Assembly (NCBI GenBank): GCA_022570975.1
Contig: JACZYS010000106.1
Location: forward strand, 1-8,538
DNA length: 8,538 nt
Reading direction: 5' to 3'
Origin: Candidatus Zixiibacteriota bacterium
GTDB taxonomy: Bacteria > Zixibacteria > MSB-5A5 > GN15 > FEB-12
Shown here: one piece after another, positions 1 through 5,499 of the stretch
Position numbering within the stretch: the first letter of the stretch is position 1
Layout: each line of letters starts with the position of its first letter
Position numbers and translations under genes: made by a program
Notes under the pieces: model-generated
Told to the model about the DNA's origin: nothing
Databases searched by the model: none
The model's input: the letters and a program-made list of their open reading frames with translations, nothing else

Positions 1-2
1 CC

Positions 3-989
3 TTAAAATGATAAAAGAAAAGTAAAGCGATGAACTTCAGTTAGTATTCCAAAATCTTGGTACGCATAGTCTACTTGAAGTTCAGTATCCTCGCCAAACG
101 GCACTCTTAAACCACCGCCAAAGGTGAGACCATCTTCATCGTAGTTAAATCTTCCGCCACCGCGGAGAATAAATCTTTCTTTAAATGTATATTCCAAACC
201 GCTGTTATATTTTTCCAGATTATCTGATGGGTGGGTTCCTTCTGCGGCAAACTTCACCATATGATCATAGCTTTCGACTAAATTGATGGTAGCCCCAAAT
301 CTGAAGTTAATGGGGAGCGGATATGAATTGTCAATAAACTTCATGTCCGGACCAAAGTTAGTAATAACCATGCCAATCCTGAACCCCCTAAAACCGGTAT
401 CATAATTGGTACCAACATCGGCAGACCATCCGCTGGCAGTATAATCGTGAGCAAACTCACCAATATATTTTACTGTGAACCCGACTGAGAAACGGTCGGT
501 GAGGTAACGCCCATAACTTAATGAAGCTGCTAAATCATTCCAGGCAAAAGTTCTTCCGGTTCCCTCAAAAGTACCTCTTTCATAAGTTCTTTCAATTATA
601 TTTCCGGAAGTCAAACCAGATATCCCGATTCCAATCACTCCACCTATAGATTCCAGAGGAATACCAAAGGCAACGAATCCGAAACTTACATCTGCAGGCA
701 TGGAAACAAGGGTACCCATTACTTCACGGCCATAGAGAGCCGTTAATCCGGCAGGATTGTAATAGATTGCAGAAATATCATCAGCTACGGCCGTAAATGC
801 TTCTGCCATACCCATTGCTCTTGCAGAAACACCTAATTCCAAAAACTGTGCTCCGGTTGTTCCTACTTTTGCCTGAGACCACACTACTTGCGGAACAGTC
901 ATCATCATTAGCAAAAGAACACCAAATAACAGCTGCTTTTTCTTCGCTGTCATTGTCTCTTTTTTGTTTAAGTTATTATTCAATTGCAT
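3..989 (-). CDS. PorV/PorQ-family outer-membrane beta-barrel protein
   Basis: Predicted 328-residue outer-membrane barrel of the PorV/PorQ family (FadL-like superfamily). The N-terminus has a basic stretch and hydrophobic core (residues 14-38, ending VVWSQA), a typical Sec signal peptide cleaved near residue 40. The family signature follows directly: AQFLELGVSARAMGMAEAFT (about 47-66), then DDISAIYYNPAGL (70-82). The remainder alternates amphipathic strands with Gly/Asp/Asn-rich turns and ends in a C-terminal Phe (FTFLLSF), a usual signal for insertion of outer-membrane proteins. Length is normal and the gene is complete, with its TAA at the window edge. The start at 989 is preferred because GAGG lies 5 nt upstream; an internal ATG at 953 (MTAKKK) gives a more compact signal peptide but has a weak ribosome binding site. 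It lies 49 bp downstream of the TonB receptor, probably in the same operon. In Bacteroidetes PorV works in type IX secretion, but no other secretion gene is visible here, so the specific role is unknown. Confidence 0.88.
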   Translation of the reverse strand: MQLNNNLNKKETMTAKKKQLLFGVLLLMMMTVPQVVWSQAKVGTTGAQFLELGVSARAMGMAEAFTAVADDISAIYYNPAGLTALYGREVMGTLVSMPADVSFGFVAFGIPLESIGGVIGIGISGLTSGNIIERTYERGTFEGTGRTFAWNDLAASLSYGRYLTDRFSVGFTVKYIGEFAHDYTASGWSADVGTNYDTGFRGFRIGMVITNFGPDMKFIDNSYPLPINFRFGATINLVESYDHMVKFAAEGTHPSDNLEKYNSGLEYTFKERFILRGGGRFNYDEDGLTFGGGLRVPFGEDTELQVDYAYQDFGILTEVHRFTFLLSF

Positions 990-1014
990 TATTTCCTCTA
1001 CATTATTTCCTCTA
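987..1014 (-). repeat. 14-bp tandem duplication of ribosome binding site plus ATG
   Basis: Two perfect, abutting copies of TAGAGGAAATAATG (minus strand; 1014-1001 and 1000-987) sit immediately in front of the barrel gene. Each copy contains GAGG with 5 nt to an ATG. The ATG of the downstream copy is the start codon at 989. The ATG of the upstream copy (1003-1001) is followed at once by TAG, the first bases of the second copy, making a start-stop element ATG-TAG. This is seen directly in the sequence. It may be a simple slippage duplication or may tune initiation of the downstream gene. Confidence 0.9.
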
Positions 1015-1036
1015 ATTATATCTTGTTATCATAAAC

Positions 1037-4000
1037 TTAGATGTTGATTTCAAGTCCAATTCTTACCTGTCTTCCAAAATTCCAGTTAGCCGGATTCTGG
1101 TCAAACGGTGTACCGATCAAAATCTGTCCGCTCTGGTTCTGTTGAGTATCCGGACGTCCGGTGTTGGAATAAACAAATGAGACATTCCTGTTGTCAAAAA
1201 CATTATCAACCCATGCAATACCTTTGAAGTCTATTCCGGCCATCTTGAAATCTTTGGTAAGTCTGACATTAAAATTGACTATCGTAGGTTTTCTAAGAGA
1301 GTTTCTTTGAATATCCTGACCGGTAGCAGAAGTCAGATCGGGATAGCTTCTATCCGGTGTAAAGGGACGTCCACTCTCCACAATTGTCTCTATTCCCAAT
1401 GACCAGCCGTTTGGAATTGGAAGTCCAAACATTCTCGGCTTAACCGTACTGGGGACAAAAATCTGAATTGATGATTTGAGTGAATGTCTTACGTCATTAT
1501 TTAATGCCGCTTCAGAAAGAGGCTCTCTGGAAAGTTCAAAGAGGGTCAGATAATCTTCGTTGGTCTGAGATGCTTTGCCAAAGGCAAAAGCATAAGTGTA
1601 ACTGACCAAACCGTTAACATAACCGCTGCCTCTTTTTTCAAGAGTAATTTCCACTCCGCGTCCGCGACCATAGTCAGAGTTACGATACTGCTGTCTGATA
1701 AGACCGCCAATAATTACAGAGGCCGAGTTAATTTTGTCAAACTCATCCTTAAAGTAACCCTGGAAATCAATTGAATAGCTCTCACTCATCGCATACTTAA
1801 CACCAAACGAGTACTGGATTGTTTTCTGGTAATCAAGGTTGTAGTTACCAACAACGTCATTGGAGTTTACAGAACTGGTATTACGGGAATACATCAGCCG
1901 AAGACTTGGTAACTGGAAAAAGTGACCATAGTTAAAATAAACTTTTGCTTTATCAGAAATTGGGTAAGAAAAACCTATTCTGGGTGAAAATTTTTGGCGG
2001 TCACCCAAGATTTTACCTGAGCCTAAGTCATCATTTTGGGCTACCTTAACAAGGTCATATTTATCCTGAATGAAGAAATCCCATCTTATTCCAAGTGAAG
2101 CAATCATGGAACCGTATTCTAATTTGTCATTAAAATATACGGTACCGCCCCATGGGTTATATTTAAACATATCTCTGAATGAGCCTCTTGTCGGATAAGG
2201 TGCCGGGATTCCAGCAATTGAATCAGGTCTTCCCGTATAAGTAGTATACGGACGGTCAATTTGCTGGAAGATAAAATCATCTCGGCTGAGGGCCGCACCA
2301 AATTTCAATTCATGTCGGCCAAGCTGACGGAAAATCTTGAACTCGGCACGGTAAGTTTTTGTTTCTCTGAAGTGCCAGGTTGAGGTTACGTCAAAGTTGT
2401 TTGGATTTAAGAATGTTGCACCACCGGCATCATATTTGCCGTTACCGTTTAAATCTACAAAAGGTTCACCCTGGTTATACGTCTGGTTGGGCGGGTCATA
2501 AAGACCATTGGCATTTAAATCTACAAATGGAATCCCCTGCACCCATTCAAGCGGGCTGATATCCGGACCATCGTAGCGGCCATTATGGTTCAAATCCATA
2601 TTATCAGGACCGGTAGATTTGATAAAGTTATCAATTCCACGGTCATAAATACCGTTGGCGTTATTATCTGTAAACGGCTCACCAATAATTGAGTCGCCAT
2701 CTGTATACGGTTCAGCTACTCTATTATTTATTCTGGGATAACGATTATAATCTAAAACTCCGTTACCGTTTTTGTCATTTAAGTATTCACCTCTGTCCCA
2801 TGAGCCATTTCCGTTTAAGTCAATAAACGGTTCACCCTCAAACATATCCAGAATCAGGTTGTCATTAAAACGGAAATTTGAAGAGTCATCAGGCAGACCG
2901 TCCTGTAAATTTTCATCGAAATTGAATTCACCAAAAGTATATGCCGGGCCGACAATACCGTCGCCATAAACGGCGGTGTCCGGGAATAGATTGATGATCG
3001 GTTCCGGTGGATCCCAGATACCGTTGCCGTTATCATCAGACCATGTCTCTTCCTCTGAATCCAAAGGCATTTGGTCAGGGTTCAAACCTTTTCCGGGGTT
3101 GTTTGGGTCACCTGGTTTTTCGGAGGTTGTATTTAAGGCATATGAGAGTATAAGATCATAGTTCGTATTCTTGTTAATACTATGAGAGATTTCAAGCGAT
3201 ACTGTTTTCCATTTGGAAAAATTTACCGGAGCAGTAGCCGATGTAAAAATGCTTTCCCATCTGAATAATGTCTGGTCAACACGGCTGTTTTTATATGAAA
3301 AAATGACTTTCATATTTGGTTTGGGACGGAACTGGATGTTGGCCATAAAATAATATTTGTTGTAAAGACGGTCAGGAATATCAAGACCGAACAGGTTGAA
3401 TGAGCCAAAATCTCTTCTGGTTATTGGCGTGTCGTAATCAGAATACTGATAAGCACCGTCATTTTTGGTGGCTTCCAGATAGAAATAATAGGTAAATTCT
3501 CTTTCAGCCAAATAGCTTAACCCAATTGCCGGAAGAATTCGATTAGTGAAAAATGGGTCCGGTCCGGAAAGAGAAAAACGCAAGAAATCTGAATTCCTTG
3601 AGTACTTGTTTAAAGATGAGTTTCCAAAATCATCGGTGATGTATTGGTAATTTATCCTTGTGTTATCTTTGGAACCGGTCTGGGTAGAGATTTTAATAAT
3701 TCCTGATAAGGCGTTGCCATATTCAGGGTCAAAACCATCTTTTATAATCGTAAACTCCTGAATAGATCCTGATACCAGTGAAAGCTGGGCACCGGGCTGA
3801 CCAAGACCGCCAAGCGGATCTGTTATTGGAACACCGTCAACAATATAGCTGATTTCACCGGCACGACCACCGCGAACATATATCTCACCACCGGTTCCGG
3901 TGACAACTCCGGCAATCTGTGAGACCAAATCCTCAACCGTTGTTACCGGTTTGGCCTGAATAACTTCCTTACCAATGGTGATACTCCCGGCCGTGTTTGA

Positions 4001-4387
4001 TTTGTCTATTATGTCTCGCTTTGCACGGACAGTAACAATTACGTCAAGTTCAGAGGTTTTCTCACTTAAAGTTGAGTTTACTTCAAAAGTCAGGTCACCG
4101 GTAACTGACACTTCCGTTACTTCAACTGTCTGGTAACCAAGTGCAGAGATTCTGATCACATATTCTCCCGGTTCAACATTTCTAATAATGTAGTAACCAT
4201 CAAAATCTGAAATACCGCCAAGGGTGGTTTCCAATACTTGAACAGTTGCACCAACAATTGGATCTTTAGATTTCTTTTCAGTGATTGTTCCTTTGATTTG
4301 TCCTGCAATTGAAATACTTGGCAAAATCAATACAGATAATATTGCGAAGATATATTTATAAGAATTTTGCCTTAAGCTCCTGAGCAT
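1037..4387 (-). CDS. TonB-dependent outer-membrane receptor with N-terminal carboxypeptidase-regulatory-like domain and calcium-loop insert
   Basis: Predicted 1116-residue TonB-dependent outer-membrane transporter. A Sec signal peptide covers residues 1-29. Residues about 30-110 form a CarboxypepD_reg-like beta-sandwich (IKGTITEKKSKDPIVGATV, then DFDGYYIIRNVEPGEYVIRI), as in SusC-type receptors. A TonB-box-like ELDVIVTVRA (114-122) precedes the plug domain, about 138-236, with VRGGRAGEISYIVDGVPITD (171-190) and DGFDPEYGNALSGIIKI (217-233). The rest is barrel, with beta-strand pairs such as KFSPRIGFSYPISDKAKVYFNYGHFF (written here only as residues 799-824 in part: PRIGFSYPI, VYFNYGHFF), a late DNVFDNRN turn (1061-1068), and an amphipathic final strand QVRIGLEINI. 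Residues about 445-660 are an insert rich in D-x-N-x-N-G-x-x-D loops. The start at 4387 has GGAGGT 7 nt upstream and a sigma-70-like promoter about 150 bp further up. The substrate cannot be assigned: no neighbouring hydrolase, SusD-like lipoprotein or metal gene is present. Confidence 0.92.
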   Translation of the reverse strand: MLRSLRQNSYKYIFAILSVLILPSISIAGQIKGTITEKKSKDPIVGATVQVLETTLGGISDFDGYYIIRNVEPGEYVIRISALGYQTVEVTEVSVTGDLTFEVNSTLSEKTSELDVIVTVRAKRDIIDKSNTAGSITIGKEVIQAKPVTTVEDLVSQIAGVVTGTGGEIYVRGGRAGEISYIVDGVPITDPLGGLGQPGAQLSLVSGSIQEFTIIKDGFDPEYGNALSGIIKISTQTGSKDNTRINYQYITDDFGNSSLNKYSRNSDFLRFSLSGPDPFFTNRILPAIGLSYLAEREFTYYFYLEATKNDGAYQYSDYDTPITRRDFGSFNLFGLDIPDRLYNKYYFMANIQFRPKPNMKVIFSYKNSRVDQTLFRWESIFTSATAPVNFSKWKTVSLEISHSINKNTNYDLILSYALNTTSEKPGDPNNPGKGLNPDQMPLDSEEETWSDDNGNGIWDPPEPIINLFPDTAVYGDGIVGPAYTFGEFNFDENLQDGLPDDSSNFRFNDNLILDMFEGEPFIDLNGNGSWDRGEYLNDKNGNGVLDYNRYPRINNRVAEPYTDGDSIIGEPFTDNNANGIYDRGIDNFIKSTGPDNMDLNHNGRYDGPDISPLEWVQGIPFVDLNANGLYDPPNQTYNQGEPFVDLNGNGKYDAGGATFLNPNNFDVTSTWHFRETKTYRAEFKIFRQLGRHELKFGAALSRDDFIFQQIDRPYTTYTGRPDSIAGIPAPYPTRGSFRDMFKYNPWGGTVYFNDKLEYGSMIASLGIRWDFFIQDKYDLVKVAQNDDLGSGKILGDRQKFSPRIGFSYPISDKAKVYFNYGHFFQLPSLRLMYSRNTSSVNSNDVVGNYNLDYQKTIQYSFGVKYAMSESYSIDFQGYFKDEFDKINSASVIIGGLIRQQYRNSDYGRGRGVEITLEKRGSGYVNGLVSYTYAFAFGKASQTNEDYLTLFELSREPLSEAALNNDVRHSLKSSIQIFVPSTVKPRMFGLPIPNGWSLGIETIVESGRPFTPDRSYPDLTSATGQDIQRNSLRKPTIVNFNVRLTKDFKMAGIDFKGIAWVDNVFDNRNVSFVYSNTGRPDTQQNQSGQILIGTPFDQNPANWNFGRQVRIGLEINI
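2429..3037 (-). repeat. Seven EF-hand-like D-x-N-x-N-G-x-x-D loops encoded inside the receptor
   Basis: Within the receptor, loops of the form D-x-N-x-N-G-x-x-D begin at residues 451, 523, 538, 574, 598, 623 and 645. Three end with an acid at loop position 12 (E462, E534, D609), matching the full 12-residue EF-hand/dockerin-type calcium loop. Four share a longer consensus, G-x-P-F-x-D-x-N-x-N-G-x-(Y/W)-D (from 518, 569, 618 and 640), showing duplication of a unit. DNA similarity is still visible: 2438-2473 and 2804-2839 match at 29 of 36 bases by hand count. Calcium binding is inferred from known EF-hand-like loops (dockerin, thrombospondin type 3 repeats); location in an extracellular barrel loop is inferred from its position well after the plug. 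Confidence 0.85.
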
Positions 4388-4394
4388 ATTGCCT

Positions 4395-4400
4395 ACCTCC
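4395..4400 (-). promoter_or_regulatory. Ribosome binding site of the TonB receptor gene
   Basis: GGAGGT on the minus strand with a 7-nt spacer to the ATG at 4387. It is the strongest Shine-Dalgarno match in front of any gene in this window and fixes the receptor start. It suggests the host uses conventional Shine-Dalgarno initiation, at least for this gene. Confidence 0.85.
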
Positions 4401-4458
4401 AGAATTGCTTCAGTAATAATTTTTCTAACTTTTTATTTGCTTGCCAAACATAATTTAC

Positions 4459-4502
4459 AATTGGTTCAACAAGCTAAACATTTCTCTGGTAATGGGTTCA
4501 AC
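4459..4502 (-). repeat. Direct repeat in the receptor leader, possible operator
   Basis: On the plus strand AATTGGTTCAAC (4459-4470) and AATGGGTTCAAC (4491-4502) match at 11 of 12 bases and are 32 bp apart, close to three helical turns. They lie downstream of the predicted transcription start, about +34 to +77 if transcription starts near 4535. One copy overlaps a weak RNA hairpin (GAUGGGU at 4526-4520 pairing with ACCCAUU at 4497-4491, one G-U pair, 22-nt loop). This could be a paired regulator site or a leader RNA element; no known regulator or riboswitch class is recognised. Confidence 0.4.
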
Positions 4503-4542
4503 TAAGAAGTAAACTCCCGACCCATCTCACATTTAAGAAAGC

Positions 4543-4572
4543 ATTATAGCTCAGGAAATGCTGGGAAGTCAA
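4543..4572 (-). promoter_or_regulatory. Sigma-70-type promoter for the TonB receptor operon
   Basis: Minus strand TTGACT (4572-4567), an 18-bp spacer, and a perfect TATAAT (4548-4543). The -35 matches the consensus at 5 of 6 positions. Transcription would begin near 4537-4535, giving a leader of about 150 nt before the receptor ATG. It lies just after the stop codon of the transferase gene, so it would drive the receptor and the barrel gene independently of the upstream pair. A Bacteroidetes-type -33/-7 promoter (TTTG / TAnnTTTG) was not apparent, which mildly argues against Bacteroidetes proper. Confidence 0.65.
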
Positions 4573-4608
4573 GCGATTTTTCTTCAATTAGACAACCACA
4601 AACCACAT

Positions 4609-5424
4609 TTATAGACTATCTGCCAACAGATTATGTTCAATTATTTCTCGCCGCTGTAACAGGTTTCTTTCAACATAATCAAGATGATTTTTCAAAGAAT
4701 CACACTGCTTGTCATAAGCCGTGTCCACAAGTTTCAAGCCAAATCGCTCTTGAAAAACCTGTTTGAACGACAGACTGTACCGCTCAAACTCGCTGAGTGT
4801 AACCCTCTTGTTATCAATCGCTTGACTTCCCCCGGTGATCCCCTTGAGAGCTTCATGAGCCGAGATTCCTTTTAGTTTAATAGCTCCGTGTTGGAAAACA
4901 GAGCCCTCGGTTATTCTTTGAGCAGAGGCGACTATTTTCTTTTTGCCGGCCATTATTTCATATCTTGCCTGAGAAGCAAAACAAGGAGCCTTGTGAAAAG
5001 CATTACTTATAGAACTTTGTTGATTTGATGATTTAAGAAAATCTGACTTGATTCCCGAAGCATCAAGAAATTTTACTAAGGCTTCTGAAATATAAAGTTG
5101 TGCAGCTCTTTCCGGTTTTAGGTTTGATTCGCCCTTTAGCATATTGAGATTCAGGCCAATTGAATACGTTAATTCTGTGCTGTCGTGATATAGCGCCCTG
5201 CCGCCGGTGATTCTCCTGATGACTTTTGTGGAGGCTGTTTTTGATGAGTCAAAGGCGGTATCAAGATTTTGGTTATATCCAAAAGTAATTGCTCCTTCTT
5301 CCCATGTGTACAACCTGAGAAAAAAAGAAGCATCTCCTTTAACAATACGACCAAATAAATATTCGTCTAAAGCCATGTTAAACAGTGGAGACTGTCTGAA
5401 AGTTGTGATATATTCACTATTCAT
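4609..5424 (-). CDS. Lipoate/octanoate protein transferase, LipM-like (LplA/LipM/LipB fold)
   Basis: A 271-residue cofactor transferase of the biotin/lipoate protein ligase fold, acting in the cytoplasm to attach a lipoyl or octanoyl group to a lysine of lipoyl domains (as in pyruvate dehydrogenase E2 or GcvH). Family motifs are clear: SPLFNMALDEYL (12-23), the acyl-binding RRITGGRALYHDSTELTYSI (70-89), and KKIVASAQRITEGSVFQHGAI (from 162) containing the conserved lysine K163. Cys148 in APCFASQARYEI sits where LipM octanoyltransferases carry their catalytic cysteine (Cys150 in Bacillus subtilis), and the length fits LipM (about 278) rather than LplA with its C-terminal accessory domain. LipM-type octanoyl-ACP transfer is therefore the favoured reading; a lipoate ligase remains possible. 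There is no good Shine-Dalgarno before the 5424 ATG. It follows the regulator gene by 75 bp and may be co-transcribed with it; no clear terminator follows. Confidence 0.87.
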   Translation of the reverse strand: MNSEYITTFRQSPLFNMALDEYLFGRIVKGDASFFLRLYTWEEGAITFGYNQNLDTAFDSSKTASTKVIRRITGGRALYHDSTELTYSIGLNLNMLKGESNLKPERAAQLYISEALVKFLDASGIKSDFLKSSNQQSSISNAFHKAPCFASQARYEIMAGKKKIVASAQRITEGSVFQHGAIKLKGISAHEALKGITGGSQAIDNKRVTLSEFERYSLSFKQVFQERFGLKLVDTAYDKQCDSLKNHLDYVERNLLQRREIIEHNLLADSL

Positions 5425-5431
5425 TCGGAAT

Positions 5432-5447
5432 AATAATAAATATTATT
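5432..5447. repeat. AT-only palindrome upstream of the transferase start
   Basis: AATAATA-AA-TATTATT on the plus strand: two perfect 7-bp inverted arms with a 2-bp centre, ending 7 bp before the transferase ATG and occupying the place where a ribosome binding site would be expected. A TATAAT hexamer lies further upstream on the minus strand (5482-5477) but without a recognisable -35. The palindrome may bind a regulator or merely reflect AT-rich intergenic DNA. Confidence 0.4.
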
Positions 5448-5499
5448 TGAGACGGGAGCAAGTCTGTCAGATTAAAATTATAAAAGGAATTAATAGCTA

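Noticed and set aside
1015..1020. TATAAT hexamer on the minus strand just before the barrel gene, possible internal promoter
   Set aside because: No acceptable -35 element 16-19 bp upstream, and a transcript from it would begin inside or just before the duplicated ribosome binding sites; AT-rich gaps produce such hexamers often.
2772..3161. Open frames on the plus strand and in another minus frame across the repeat region
   Set aside because: They are short, lie wholly inside the receptor gene, have no ribosome binding site and no recognisable domains; they are antisense or frame shadows.
4463..4502. GGTTCAAC copies as tRNA T-loop remnants
   Set aside because: No acceptor stem, anticodon arm or CCA is present around either copy.
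4388..4608. Intrinsic terminator after the transferase gene
   Set aside because: No GC-rich hairpin followed by a T-run was found; only a perfect 7-bp tandem AACCACA (4594-4607, plus strand) lies after the stop, and the leader hairpin at 4491-4526 has a 22-nt loop and no T-tract.
4388..4608. Sigma-54 promoter for the receptor, driven by the nearby activator
   Set aside because: No GG-N10-GC arrangement with TGGCAC/TTGCA-like context was found on the minus strand; the sigma-70-type site is far better.
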